Shown: piece by piece, positions 43,222 through 51,374 of the stretch | How the letters are laid out: each line of letters opens with the position of its first letter | Numbering within the stretch: the stretch's first letter is position 1 | Translations under genes and position numbers: made by a program | NCBI RefSeq assembly: GCF_019797765.1 | Contig: NZ_CP081862.1 | Location: 2,046,001 to 2,110,000 of the forward strand | DNA: 64,000 bases | Reading direction: 5' to 3' | From: Cellulomonas sp. C5510 | Lineage (GTDB): Bacteria; Actinomycetota; Actinomycetes; Actinomycetales; Cellulomonadaceae | Notes under the pieces: generated by a model | Seen by the model: only the letters and a program-made list of their open reading frames with translations | Told to the model about the DNA's origin: nothing | Database searches by the model: none

Positions 43222-43239
43222 GCGAGTGGCTTGACTCGC
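43222..43239. promoter_or_regulatory. TetR operator 1
   Basis: GCGAGTGGCTTGACTCGC: perfect 6-base outer arms. It overlaps the -35 (TTGACT at 43231) of the SDR promoter and the -35 region of tetR. Confidence 0.8.
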
Positions 43240-43259
43240 CTCACACGGAGGGTGACGAT
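43231..43259 (+). promoter_or_regulatory. Promoter of the SDR operon
   Basis: TTGACT, a 17-base spacer, then GACGAT (43254-43259). The hexamers and spacing fit the housekeeping sigma factor. Operator 1 covers its -35; operator 2 lies just downstream of its start point. Confidence 0.7.
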
Positions 43260-43267
43260 GGCGTGCA

Positions 43268-43285
43268 GCGAGTCGAACGACTCGC
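43268..43285. promoter_or_regulatory. TetR operator 2
   Basis: GCGAGTCGAACGACTCGC: perfect 8-base arms around aa. It shares its outer 6 bases on each side with operator 1; centres are 46 bases apart. Confidence 0.85.
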
Positions 43286-43306
43286 ATCACCGAATGGGGG
43301 GCCAAC

Positions 43307-44098
43307 ATGACCGAACGCTTCAGCGGGGACGTCGTCCTCGTGACGGGAGCCACGGGCGGGATGGGCTCGTCCCACGTCCGGGGCTACCACGCCGAGGGTG
43401 CGCGTGTCGTCGTCACGGGCCGCCGCGACGCCGAGGGGAAGGCGCTGGTCGACGAGCTCGGCGCCCGCGCGGTGTTCGCCCACCTCGACGTCACCGAACC
43501 CGAGGACTGGGGGAGCGCGGTCGCCGTCGCCGAGGCGGCATTCGGCCCGATCTCCGTCCTGGTCAACAACGCGGGCCTGCAGACACCGCCCGCGCCGATC
43601 GAGCACACCGACCCGGCCGACTGGGCGCGTGCCCTCGCGGTCAACACCACCGGCACGTTCCTCGGCATCCGCGCGGTCACCCCGTCGCTGAGGCGGGCCG
43701 GCGGCGGGTCGATCGTCAACGTCGCCTCGACGATGGCGAACGTCGGCACCGCGCTGTTCGCGCCGTACACGGCCGCCAAGTGGGCCGTCCGCGGGCTGAC
43801 CCGGACGGCCGCCCTGGAGCTGGGCCGCGACCGGATCCGGGTGAACTCGATCCACCCCGGGGTCGTCGCCACGCCGTTCGTCACCGAGCCGGTGCCCGGC
43901 TCCGCCACGGTGATCGCCGACGCCTTCTCTCCCGACGCCTTCGCGGTCCCGCGCCTGGCCGAGCCGCACGAGGTCACCGACATGCTGCTCTGGCTGACGT
44001 CCCGCGAGGCGGGCTTCGTCACCGGCGCCGAGTTCGTCGTCGACGGGGGACTGCTGCTGGGACCGGCCCTGCCGACGGAGGCCGCAGCCCGTGCCTGA
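43307..44098 (+). CDS. Short-chain dehydrogenase/reductase (SDR), 263 aa
   Basis: NAD(P)-dependent oxidoreductase of the classical SDR type. Cofactor loop TGATGGMG (residues 13-20), NNAG, catalytic Ser in VNVASTMANVG and YxxxK as YTAAKWA; C-terminal VDGGLLLGP is family-typical. The closest named relatives are 3-alpha/20-beta-hydroxysteroid dehydrogenases, but the substrate is open. It is controlled from the TetR operator region and overlaps the next gene by 8 bases. Confidence 0.94.
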   Translation: MTERFSGDVVLVTGATGGMGSSHVRGYHAEGARVVVTGRRDAEGKALVDELGARAVFAHLDVTEPEDWGSAVAVAEAAFGPISVLVNNAGLQTPPAPIEHTDPADWARALAVNTTGTFLGIRAVTPSLRRAGGGSIVNVASTMANVGTALFAPYTAAKWAVRGLTRTAALELGRDRIRVNSIHPGVVATPFVTEPVPGSATVIADAFSPDAFAVPRLAEPHEVTDMLLWLTSREAGFVTGAEFVVDGGLLLGPALPTEAAARA

Positions 44099-44582
44099 CC
44101 CCGAGAACGCTCAGGACAGCCGTCCCGACCGGGCGGCCGTCAGGGCGGCGCTGTCCATCGACCGGCGGTCGAGCGCTGCCGCACGCACGATCGACCTGAC
44201 CACCACCGGCGCGCGCTCCGGGCGCCCCCGCACGATCGAGATCTGGTTCTACCGGGCGGGCGACGAGCTCTACCTGACCACGACGCCGGCACGCCGCCAC
44301 TGGTACGCCAACGTCCGGGCCCACCCGAGGATCGTCGTGCACCTCAGGCACGGCGTGCGTGCCGACCTGCCCGCCACCGGGGTCGTCATCACGGACCCCG
44401 TCGAGCGCGAGCGGGTGCTGCGCGAGATCGTCGAGGAGCTCCGGCACCCCGACAACCGCGGGGGAGTCCAGGGCATCGTCGGCGCGGTCGACGACTGGGT
44501 CAGCGGGAGCCCGCTCGTCCGGATCGACCTGGACGACCGCTCGCTGCTGCCGGGCGACCGGACAGGAGAGCGCCCGGCGTGA
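44091..44582 (+). CDS. Deazaflavin-dependent (Ddn/DUF385) nitroreductase-family protein, 163 aa
   Basis: Split-barrel protein of the F420-dependent Ddn family. After a 35-residue N-terminus come LTTTGARSGRPRTIEIWFYR and WYANVRAHPRIVVHLRHGVR, the family core. It starts inside the SDR gene (8-base overlap), so both enzymes are made together and likely act in the same TetR-controlled pathway, perhaps redox modification of a xenobiotic or secondary metabolite. No F420 biosynthesis gene is in view. Confidence 0.88.
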   Translation: MPDPENAQDSRPDRAAVRAALSIDRRSSAAARTIDLTTTGARSGRPRTIEIWFYRAGDELYLTTTPARRHWYANVRAHPRIVVHLRHGVRADLPATGVVITDPVERERVLREIVEELRHPDNRGGVQGIVGAVDDWVSGSPLVRIDLDDRSLLPGDRTGERPA

Positions 44583-44723
44583 CGTACCGCCACGCCGCCT
44601 GGTCGTCGGAGCGCGGACGGCGCCCGGCAGGCCCTGTCGGTGCGGACCGGCCGTCCGGTCGCCCCGCGGTGCCCGACCGCTACGGAGGGGGGCGCCGAGT
44701 ACCGGCAGCTGCGGCGCGGCTCG

Positions 44724-45983
44724 TCAGGGTTCCCCGCGCCCCGCCGCGTGCCCGGTGCTCGCCCGCCGTGCGTATGCGCTCCGTGCCGGGACGGCGGAGA
44801 CGCCGGCGGCGATGACGCTCGCCGTGACGGCGAGCGTCCCTGCCGCGAACAGGCGGGGGTCGGTGACTCCCTCGTGCTCGCTGTGGGCCAGGTAGAACAG
44901 TGCGCTGACACCCGTGGGCCCGAACCATCCGGCGAGGGCGGCGGCTCCGACGCTCAGCCCGAGGGGGCGGCGCAGCGCCAGCACCACCGGGGGCCGGCGG
45001 ACCAGGAGGACCCCGGCGGCGAAGAGCAGGGCTGGGGGGCCCAGGGCGAGCCACTCCCGCCACGGCAGCACGACGCCGAGGAGGACGAAGACGGGCAGGA
45101 CCGCGTACCGGTTCACGGCCTCGTCGACCTCGTCCTGCGCGGAGCGTTCGGGCTGATCGTCGTCGGCGTGCCGGCCCACGTCCAGCACGGCCCCGTAGGC
45201 GAGGCCGGCGACGAAGACGGCGAGGACGCCGGCGACATCCAGCACGCGCGCGACTCCCAGGGTGGCGAGCGCCAGCAGCAGGGTCACGACGAGGGCGGGG
45301 CCGGGCTCGAGGTCACCGCGGCGCCGTGCCGCGCGCAGCGCGCCCGCGGTCACCGCTCCCGTGACCAGACCGGTCGCGACCCCTCCGAGGACGTCGACCA
45401 GCACCCGCTGGGTCGCCCCGCCTGCCGCCTGCGTCGGCAGGACGCACGCGATCGCCACCCCGACGAGCGGCAGGGCCAGGCCGTCGTTCGCCCCGCTCTC
45501 CGTGGTCAGCAGTCGTCGCAGGCGCCCGGGCAGGTCCCGCCGCGCCGGCTCTCCCGTGACCACGGACGCCGCCAGCACCGGGTCCGTGGGGCTCAGGCAG
45601 CAGCCCAGGAGCAGGGCGAGCGCCGGCGGCAGGCCGAGCAGGAGCCCGAGAGCACCCGTGATGAGCGCGGCCGCCGGCATGGCCACGACGAGGAGCACAG
45701 CGGTCGCCTTCACCACGTCCTCGAGGGCTCGTGCCCGGAACCTGAGGGCTGCCGCCATGACCGACGCGGCCAGCAGGAGGCGCGTGCCCTCCAGCAGCAC
45801 CGTGTGCGCGACGGGCTCGGGCACGTCGAGCCACCCGAGCACGTGCGGGCCGATCAGGACGCCCAGGAGCAGCGCGACGAGCGGCTCGCTGAGCGGCAGT
45901 CGCCGGACGGATCGGCTCACCAGAGCCAGGGCGAGCGCGGTGAGACCGACGGCGGCGTACACCACGGGCAGCTGCGAGGTCAC
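44724..45983 (-). CDS. CPA1-type cation:proton antiporter, 419 aa
   Basis: About twelve membrane helices. The unwound-helix motif SPTDPVLAASVV and the helix TTESGANDGLALP carry the Asp residues used for Na+/H+ exchange. It lacks the long C-terminal domain of NhaP2-type proteins. The GTG start overlaps the tail of a decayed antiporter fragment directly upstream. Sodium or potassium cannot be separated by sequence. Confidence 0.9.
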   Translation of the reverse strand: MTSQLPVVYAAVGLTALALALVSRSVRRLPLSEPLVALLLGVLIGPHVLGWLDVPEPVAHTVLLEGTRLLLAASVMAAALRFRARALEDVVKATAVLLVVAMPAAALITGALGLLLGLPPALALLLGCCLSPTDPVLAASVVTGEPARRDLPGRLRRLLTTESGANDGLALPLVGVAIACVLPTQAAGGATQRVLVDVLGGVATGLVTGAVTAGALRAARRRGDLEPGPALVVTLLLALATLGVARVLDVAGVLAVFVAGLAYGAVLDVGRHADDDQPERSAQDEVDEAVNRYAVLPVFVLLGVVLPWREWLALGPPALLFAAGVLLVRRPPVVLALRRPLGLSVGAAALAGWFGPTGVSALFYLAHSEHEGVTDPRLFAAGTLAVTASVIAAGVSAVPARSAYARRASTGHAAGRGEP

Positions 45984-46216
45984 GGGTCCACCCTCGGCAG
46001 GGATGCGCGGGGCCGCTGCCGCAACCGGCCGGGGACCTCCCGCCTCCCGACGACGGCCGCGGCGAGCACCGGGTCCCGGGGGACAGCACCGCGCCGACGA
46101 GGAACGCCTCCAGCCACGGCAGCCCCGCCACCGTGCGCGCCAGGACCGCGGTGACGACCAGGGTCAGGGGGAGGCCCAGCAGGAGAGCACAGCGACGTGA
46201 TCCCGAGGATCAGCAC
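45980..46216 (-). pseudogene. Decayed CPA1 antiporter fragment
   Basis: Reading on the minus strand, VLILGITSL is in one frame. The next about 36 residues of antiporter sequence (LLLGLPLTLVVTAVLARTV, then GLPWLEAFLVGAVLSP) are in a second frame. DPVLAAAVVGRREVPGRLRQ returns to the first frame. Two compensating frame changes about 110 bases apart, plus missing N- and C-terminal parts, mark it as a remnant of a paralogue of the intact gene that follows. A GAGGAG site and GTG remain at its start. Confidence 0.8.
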
Positions 46217-46273
46217 GGCAGCTCCTCGAGATCGTGGTCGGGAGGCATGGCCCGCTGCTCCATGTCCCGCCGG

Positions 46274-46528
46274 TCAGCCGAGCCGGCGCAGGATGTCCTG
46301 CATCTGGTCGATCTCCTCGAGCCGGCTCGAGACGATCTGGTCGGACAGCTCGATGATCTCGGGGTCGGTGATCTGCGCCTCCTGGCACACCAGTACCGCG
46401 CGGGAGTGGTGCGGGATCATCGAGCGCAGGAACGCCTCCTCCCCGACGACCGTCCGGGTGCGGGCGAGCAGGACGCCGGAGGCCAGCACCGCGGCGAACG
46501 TGACCGCGAGACGCAGGTATGTCGTCAT
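46274..46528 (-). CDS. Short DUF305 protein, 84 aa
   Basis: One N-terminal membrane helix (about residues 5-22) and the DUF305 core: EEAFLRSMIPHHSRAVLVC, with the paired His and nearby Met. Full-length DUF305 proteins are about 150-220 aa, so this is a minimal version with only one of the usual two His/Met motifs. It starts 12 bases after the copper-storage gene, so both are likely in one operon for copper handling at the outer face of the membrane. Confidence 0.75.
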   Translation of the reverse strand: MTTYLRLAVTFAAVLASGVLLARTRTVVGEEAFLRSMIPHHSRAVLVCQEAQITDPEIIELSDQIVSSRLEEIDQMQDILRRLG

Positions 46529-46540
46529 CGCACGGACCGT

Positions 46541-46942
46541 TCAGGACATGGTCGCGAGCAGCTCGCGGCACGCCTGCTCGCACGCGCGGCACGCCTCGGC
46601 GCACACCCGGCAGTGCTCGTGCATGCCCGCGTGCTGCTCGCACTCGTCGCCGCACGCGCGGCACGCGGCGATGCACGCCTCGAGGTGGGCCCGCGTGAGG
46701 TTCGCGTCATACCCGGTGTGCCGGGACAGGATCCGCGCCGTCGTGCCGCAGCTGTCGGCGCAGTCCAGGTTCGTGCGGATGCACGTGCGCAGCTCGGCGA
46801 CCATCTCCTCGCTCAGGCACGCGTCCGCGCAGGCGGTGCACGCCTGGGAGCACTCGACCAGCGACTCGATCGCCCGGGCGAGAGCCTCGCGGTCGACGTT
46901 CATCGTGGCGGGGTAGGTCTGGAGCATCTCGGTCGTGCGCAT
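46541..46942 (-). CDS. Four-helix-bundle copper storage protein (Csp/DUF326), 133 aa
   Basis: Cys-rich four-helix bundle: about 14 Cys on the inner faces, e.g. CSQACTACADAC, CIRTNLDCADSC, CIAACRACGDEC and CRVCAEACRACEQAC. In Csp proteins such Cys cores bind many Cu(I) ions. No signal peptide or Tat motif, so it is the cytosolic (Csp3) type. ATG with GGGAG upstream. Transcribed with the DUF305 gene. Confidence 0.93.
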   Translation of the reverse strand: MRTTEMLQTYPATMNVDREALARAIESLVECSQACTACADACLSEEMVAELRTCIRTNLDCADSCGTTARILSRHTGYDANLTRAHLEACIAACRACGDECEQHAGMHEHCRVCAEACRACEQACRELLATMS

Positions 46943-47117
46943 CACGTTCTCCCTCGAGGTGGGGTGTCCCGGAGTCGGCCCGTTGCCTGGGCGCGCCGTC
47001 CACGCTAGGAGCGGGGTCAGGCGGATGCATCTGGGGTCGCCACCCGAGCGTGCGCGCAGTGGCCGCCGCGGCTGAGCCGCGCGAGGGTGGATGGCACGGC
47101 GACGACGGGGGAGTGCC

Positions 47118-47624
47118 ATGTGGTTCGACTCGTGGGGCGACCTGCTCCGGGTGGTGCTGGTCGGGACGGCGGCCTACGCCGCCCTCGTCCTGCTGCTGCG
47201 GGTCTCGGGCAAGCGCACCCTGGCCAAGCTCAACGCGTTCGACCTCGTCGTCACCGTCGCGCTCGGGTCGACGCTCGCGACGATCCTGCTGAGCGCGGAC
47301 GTCGCGTGGACCGAAGGTGTCGCGGCGTTCGTCGTGCTCGTCCTGCTGCAGCTGCTCGTGTCCTGGACGACGTCCCACCTCGGCCCCGGCCGGTCCGTCG
47401 TGACCGCGCGGCCCACGACGGTGCTGCGCGACGGGGTGCTCGACGACGCTGCGCTCGGCGCGCAGCGGCTGACACCGGCGGAGGTGCGCCAGGCGGTCCG
47501 CAGCAGCGGGGCCGGCGGGTTCGACCAGGTCGCACGCGTCGTGCTGGAGACCGACGGCACCCTGAGCGTCATCACCACCGCCCAGCTGGGCGACGGCACC
47601 GCGCTGGAGCCCGGGGACCGCTGA
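47118..47624 (+). CDS. DUF421 (YetF-like) membrane protein, 168 aa
   Basis: Three membrane helices and a small C-terminal domain. Family signatures: LRVSGKRTLAKLNAFDLVVTVALGSTLA and, in the domain, LTPAEVRQAVRSSGAGGFDQV (partly quoted). ATG chosen over an upstream in-frame ATG because GGGGGAG precedes it. YetF-type proteins are widespread, with unknown function; some influence spore or envelope properties. Confidence 0.88.
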   Translation: MWFDSWGDLLRVVLVGTAAYAALVLLLRVSGKRTLAKLNAFDLVVTVALGSTLATILLSADVAWTEGVAAFVVLVLLQLLVSWTTSHLGPGRSVVTARPTTVLRDGVLDDAALGAQRLTPAEVRQAVRSSGAGGFDQVARVVLETDGTLSVITTAQLGDGTALEPGDR

Positions 47625-47947
47625 CCGTCGCCCGCTTCACCGTGGGCGGCGGCCTGTGGCACGGTAGTCGTGCACGGCGCACGTCACACGGCGGTCCGCC
47701 TCGGACACGGAGTCGGACGGGCCACCGCGTGCCGCTGCGGCCCTGACGGCGACCGGGGGGTGGGAGGCGTGCACGACCCGAGCGCCATCACCGCGCTGAC
47801 GCCCGACACGCGAACCGCGGTCGACCTCACCGGTGCGACCCGCCGACGTGCGAACGGCCTGGTGGGTGACGCGATCGCCGGCTGGGCCCAGACGCAGGGG
47901 GTTCCAGTGCACCGCGTGTCCACGCCGATGCCGCACGAGGAGGACGC
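47625..47947. other. 323-bp region with no confident gene
   Basis: An open frame from GTG 47769 to 48053 starts VHDPSAITALTPD and runs into the next gene in another frame. The first residues faintly recall a nucleoside-hydrolase segment (HDPxAV), so it may be a decayed remnant, but the rest matches nothing I know. No promoter, hairpin or repeat stands out. The ribosome site gaggagg of the next gene is at its end. Confidence 0.4.
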
Positions 47948-48301
47948 ATGCGATCAACCCGGGACGTCGTCGAAGCCCACCTCGAATGCCGCAAGGCCGG
48001 AGACCTCGAGCGGGATCTACGCGAGAACTACGCTCCGGACGTCGTCGTTCTGACGTGGGGGGAGGGAGCAGCTCGGGGCATCGACGCCCTCCGTCGCTCC
48101 GCACACGTTCTCAACACCTACCTGCCGGTCGGCTCCTACGAGTACGACCAGGTCCTGGTGGAGGACCAGTTCGCGATGCTGCAGTGGCGCGGCCGCGGCC
48201 GAGGCACACAGGTCCACGACGGAGCAGACTCCTACGTCGTACGAGACGGCCGCATCGTCGCCCAGACGATCCACTACGCCACACGGGACATCAGCACGTA
48301 G
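47948..48301 (+). CDS. SnoaL/NTF2-like protein, 117 aa
   Basis: Cone-shaped alpha+beta barrel of the SnoaL-like group. It begins with an amphipathic helix (RDVVEAHLECRKAGDLERDL), then NYAPDVVVLT, FAMLQWRGRG and a final strand with YVVRDGRIVAQTIHY, a family hallmark. ATG after GAGGAGG. Substrate or catalytic role cannot be told; codon use (cgatca, gaatgc) is slightly less GC-rich than around it. Confidence 0.85.
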   Translation: MRSTRDVVEAHLECRKAGDLERDLRENYAPDVVVLTWGEGAARGIDALRRSAHVLNTYLPVGSYEYDQVLVEDQFAMLQWRGRGRGTQVHDGADSYVVRDGRIVAQTIHYATRDIST

Positions 48302-48320
48302 CGACACTCGGTCAGGGCCC

Positions 48321-48503
48321 GTGCGGGGCAGGCCAAGGAACGCGCTGAAGGCGGTGGCTCTGGTCGCTGCGTGGTGCGCGGCCGTCGTCATGCTCTGGTT
48401 CGGAACGCTCGCGTCTGATCCCCGGGTGACCGACCCGGCGAGTGCAGGCGGGTGCCGGGTCGCGGTCCTGCAGATCGACTGCTCGCCGTGGTCGACGCGG
48501 TGA
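48321..48503 (+). CDS. Small single-helix membrane or secreted protein, 60 aa
   Basis: Arg-rich N-terminus, one hydrophobic helix (about residues 10-29: AVALVAAWCAAVVMLWFG) and a short extracytoplasmic tail with two Cys. GTG start; no clear ribosome site. The basic-hydrophobic-polar layout is that of small membrane proteins. I do not recognise a family; it may be chance. Confidence 0.4.
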   Translation: MRGRPRNALKAVALVAAWCAAVVMLWFGTLASDPRVTDPASAGGCRVAVLQIDCSPWSTR

Positions 48504-48697
48504 TCGGCCACGGTCGGGGAGTTGAGCTCTGATCCGGCGAGGACGACAGACGCCGTGCGCAGACGGTGATCTGACATAACGTCCATTATCGGCGTCCATC
48601 CAACACGAGTAGCGCGGCCCCGAGCGCGCGCATCGCCGCGCCGTGGCGCACCCTGAGTGCGCCACGGCGCGGACAGTCGTGCGGAGCGGAGGACGAC
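48504..48697. other. 194-bp leader region of the second FNT gene
   Basis: Contains an A/T-richer stretch (gacataacgtccattatcgg near 48575-48594) suitable for a promoter, and then the perfect hairpin at 48636-48672. No coding frame. Confidence 0.5.
48636..48672. repeat. Perfect 15-bp stem-loop before the FNT gene
   Basis: Arms ccgcgccgtggcgca and tgcgccacggcgcgg, loop ccctgag, 25 bases before the start codon. It would form a very stable hairpin in the mRNA leader, acting as a terminator, attenuator or operator. Confidence 0.85.
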
Positions 48698-49522
48698 GTG
48701 GAACGAGCCGACGACGAGCGGACGAGCCCGGACGAGCGCGATGACGACGCCGGCACGACCGAGGAGAAGGACGAGGCGCTCGACCGGGTCGTCCTCGAAG
48801 GCCGCCCCCGGCTCTACCGCAGCACACCCGACCTGCTGGCCACCGGCACCGTCGCGGGCGTCGAGGTGGGCGTCGGCGTGCTGGCGCTGCTGGTGGTCGT
48901 GCACGAGACGGGCAGCATGCTGCTCGGTGCGCTGGCCTTCTCGATCGGCCTGGTGGCGCTCCGCCTGGGGCACAGCGAGCTGTTCACCGAGGGGTTCCAC
49001 GTCCCGGTGATGGTGGTCGTGGCCGGTGAGGCGCGCTGGATCCACCTGGCGAGGCTGTGGGCCGGGACCTTGCTCGGCAACCTCGCCGGCGGCTGGGTGC
49101 TTGCGTGGCTGGTGGCGGTGGCGCTGCCGGATCTGCACGGCACAGCCGGGCGGCTGAGCCGCGAGTTCACGGACCACGATCTCGACCTTCGGGGCTTCGC
49201 GCTCGCCGCGCTGGCCGGCGCGGCCATCACACTGCTGACCCGGATGCAGAACGGGACCGATGACGACGTCGCCAAGGTGGTCGCCGCCGTCGGGATCGCC
49301 TTCGTGATCGTCGGCACCGGGCTGCTGCACTCCGTGCTCGACACCCTCGTCATCTTCGTGGCCGTGCACGCGGGCGAGCCGGGCGCCTCGATGGCCTCGT
49401 GGCTCGGCTGGTTCTGGTGGGTCGTGCTCAGCAACCTCGTCGGAGGTCTGCTCCTGACCACGATGCTCCGCATCGTCCGGAGCCGGGAGCGCCTCGCGCA
49501 GTGGCGACGCGCCGACACGTGA
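48698..49522 (+). CDS. FNT-family membrane protein with acidic N-terminus, 274 aa
   Basis: Distant formate/nitrite transporter relative: six helices with GHSELFTEGFHVPVM, GTLLGNLAGGWVLAWL and LLHSVLDTLVIF. It carries a 40-residue acidic N-terminus (DDERTSPDERDDDAGTTEEK) and lacks some pore residues of FocA, so the substrate is uncertain. GTG start with GGAGG. A strong stem-loop lies in its leader. It is a separate lineage from the FNT gene at 8.4 kb. Confidence 0.85.
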   Translation: MERADDERTSPDERDDDAGTTEEKDEALDRVVLEGRPRLYRSTPDLLATGTVAGVEVGVGVLALLVVVHETGSMLLGALAFSIGLVALRLGHSELFTEGFHVPVMVVVAGEARWIHLARLWAGTLLGNLAGGWVLAWLVAVALPDLHGTAGRLSREFTDHDLDLRGFALAALAGAAITLLTRMQNGTDDDVAKVVAAVGIAFVIVGTGLLHSVLDTLVIFVAVHAGEPGASMASWLGWFWWVVLSNLVGGLLLTTMLRIVRSRERLAQWRRADT

Positions 49523-49556
49523 CCGCGCCCGGCTGGGCGATCCGCCCCCCACACGG

Positions 49557-49922
49557 TCAGACGTGCCGGCCGACGTCGGAGTAGTGCGCGATCTTCTCGT
49601 CGAGCACCCCGATCGCCTTCTGCAGCTGGGCCGCCCGCCGCTGGAGCTCGGCGCGGTGCTCGGTGAGGAACGCGACCCGGTCGCCGCTGCCGCCCTCACG
49701 GAGCAGCACGGTGAACTCCCGCAGGTCGGCGATGCCCAGGCCGGCGTCCCGGAGGCAGCCGATCAGCCCGATCCAGAAGAGGTCGTCGTCCGTGTACGCG
49801 CGGTGCCCGCCGAGGGTCCGCGACACGGGCCCGATCAGCCCCTCACGCTCGTAGTAGCGCAGCGTGTCGAGAGACAGCCCGGTCTTCGCGGCGGCATCCG
49901 CGGGCGTCCACGTCCTCGTCAT
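49557..49922 (-). CDS. MerR-family regulator, 121 aa
   Basis: HTH (residues 5-75: TPADAAAKTGLSLDTLRYYE, GLIGPVSRTLGGHRAYTDDDL) and a dimerisation helix to residue 118. No Cys, so it is not a metal sensor of the classic kind; similar proteins sit with aldo-keto reductases and respond to electrophiles or aldehydes. It starts 20 bases after the aldo-keto reductase gene, on the same strand. Confidence 0.92.
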   Translation of the reverse strand: MTRTWTPADAAAKTGLSLDTLRYYEREGLIGPVSRTLGGHRAYTDDDLFWIGLIGCLRDAGLGIADLREFTVLLREGGSGDRVAFLTEHRAELQRRAAQLQKAIGVLDEKIAHYSDVGRHV

Positions 49923-49942
49923 GGCCTCTCCTCGTCGTCGCG

Positions 49943-50887
49943 TCACCGCGCTGCGGCGAACCGCCGGACGTGCTCGGCGTGCAGCGTCACCTGCGTCGCC
50001 CCGAGCGCCTCGTCCAGCTGCGCGACACTGCTGACGCCGATGATCGGGCTCATGCCCTGGTGGAGCAGCCAGGCGAGCACCACCTGGTTGCGCGTGGCGC
50101 CGGTCTCCGCCGCCACGTCGTCGAGCTCCCGGAGCGCCCGGGTGGTGCCGGGATGATCGTAGGCGTCGGGGAACGGCTTGTCGGCGCGGACGTACCCCCC
50201 GTGGAGCAACGGCGTGTACACCCAGACGTCGAGCCCCTCGGTGCGCGCGTAGTCGGCGTCGTCCGGCACGAGGTGCCGGTGGCCCGCGTTCGGCAGCACC
50301 GCCTCGGGTCGCGGCAGCACCAGCGAGTGCCGCAGCTGGAGCGCCGTCCACGGCTCCACCCCGGTCGACCGGGCGATCGTGCGCGCCTGCTCCACACGCC
50401 AGGCCGGGTGGTTGGCCGCACCGACGCGGGCCGCCACGCCGCGGTCGACGAGCTCGCCGAACGTCGTCACGGTCTCCGCCAGCGGGACGCCGCGGTCCTC
50501 CGCGTGCGCCCACAGCAGGTCGACCGAGTCGACCCCCAGCCGCTCCAGGCTGCCGGAGACGCCGGCGAGGACCGCGTCGCGCGAGAGCCCCTCGGCGGAC
50601 TCCGGCCACCGGTGCGGGACCAGGGGGTTCTGTCGGACCTTCGTCGCGATCCTGACCTCGTCCCGCACGCCGGGCCGGGCGCGGAGCCACTCGCCGATCA
50701 CCCGCTCGCTGGCGCCGCCGACGCCGGAGGGGTCCGTCCAGAACGAGTAGCAGTCGGCGGTGTCGAGCCACACCCCGCCCGCCTCCACGAACCGGTCCAT
50801 GAGCGCGAACGCCCGTCCACGGTCGACGACCGTGCCGTAGTCCATCGTCCCGAGCACGAGCCGGGCGGTTGCCGTGTCCTGTGTCAT
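49943..50887 (-). CDS. Aldo/keto reductase, 314 aa
   Basis: NADPH-dependent TIM-barrel reductase. Catalytic Asp and Tyr in LDTADCYSFW, Lys in IATKVRQNP and His in LLWAHAED are all present, and the cofactor site is near the C-terminal MSPIIGVSSVAQL. The ATG at 50887 lies 7 bases after CAGGAT on the minus strand, so it may be leaderless. It lies between a MarR and a MerR gene on the same strand, suggesting aldehyde or electrophile detoxification. Confidence 0.93.
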   Translation of the reverse strand: MTQDTATARLVLGTMDYGTVVDRGRAFALMDRFVEAGGVWLDTADCYSFWTDPSGVGGASERVIGEWLRARPGVRDEVRIATKVRQNPLVPHRWPESAEGLSRDAVLAGVSGSLERLGVDSVDLLWAHAEDRGVPLAETVTTFGELVDRGVAARVGAANHPAWRVEQARTIARSTGVEPWTALQLRHSLVLPRPEAVLPNAGHRHLVPDDADYARTEGLDVWVYTPLLHGGYVRADKPFPDAYDHPGTTRALRELDDVAAETGATRNQVVLAWLLHQGMSPIIGVSSVAQLDEALGATQVTLHAEHVRRFAAAR

Positions 50888-50921
50888 GCGCGCCATCCTG
50901 GGACCTGGAGCGCGCTCACGA

Positions 50922-51374
50922 TCAAGCCCCGGCGTCCCGGAGCGACCGGAGCATGCTCCGCAGCAGCCGCAGCGCCTCGGCCTGCTCGTCGTCGGACATC
51001 CCGTCGAGCATCCGCACCTCGACGCCGCGGACGGCCGCCGTCGCACGGTCGAGCGTCTCGCGGCCGCGCGACGTCAGGCGCGTGGGCAGCGTCTTGCCGA
51101 CGGCCGGCTCGGCGGACCGCGTGACGAGGCCGTCCTGGTCGAGCCCCTGGAGCACGACATTCATCGACTGCCGCGTGACGAACGCGCCGCGGGCCAGGTC
51201 GGACGCCGACAGCCCGGGTCGCTGCGCCAGCAGCTCCAGGCACGAGTACTGGGTCACGGTCAGCCCCAGCGGCCGCAGGGCCTCCTCCATGGCGGCGCGC
51301 AGGGCGCTGGAGGCCTCCTTCAGCAGGTAGCCCAGGGAGGTCTCGAGGTCGATCCCGGCTGCCTCTTGCGTCAT
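50922..51374 (-). CDS. MarR-family regulator, 150 aa
   Basis: Winged-helix repressor with GLTVTQYSCLELLAQRPGLS, then ARGAFVTRQSMNVVLQGLDQ as the recognition part. ATG at 51374 sits 6 bases after CAGGAT. Upstream, two TGTCA...TGACA inverted repeats cover its promoter and that of the divergent VOC gene. It ends 34 bases before the aldo-keto reductase, which it may control. Confidence 0.92.
   Translation of the reverse strand: MTQEAAGIDLETSLGYLLKEASSALRAAMEEALRPLGLTVTQYSCLELLAQRPGLSASDLARGAFVTRQSMNVVLQGLDQDGLVTRSAEPAVGKTLPTRLTSRGRETLDRATAAVRGVEVRMLDGMSDDEQAEALRLLRSMLRSLRDAGA

Noticed and set aside
47769..48053. Open frame starting VHDPSAITALTPD as a nucleoside hydrolase remnant
   Set aside because: Only about seven residues resemble the family, and the frame runs into another gene. 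Too weak to call; kept as a note in the region entry.
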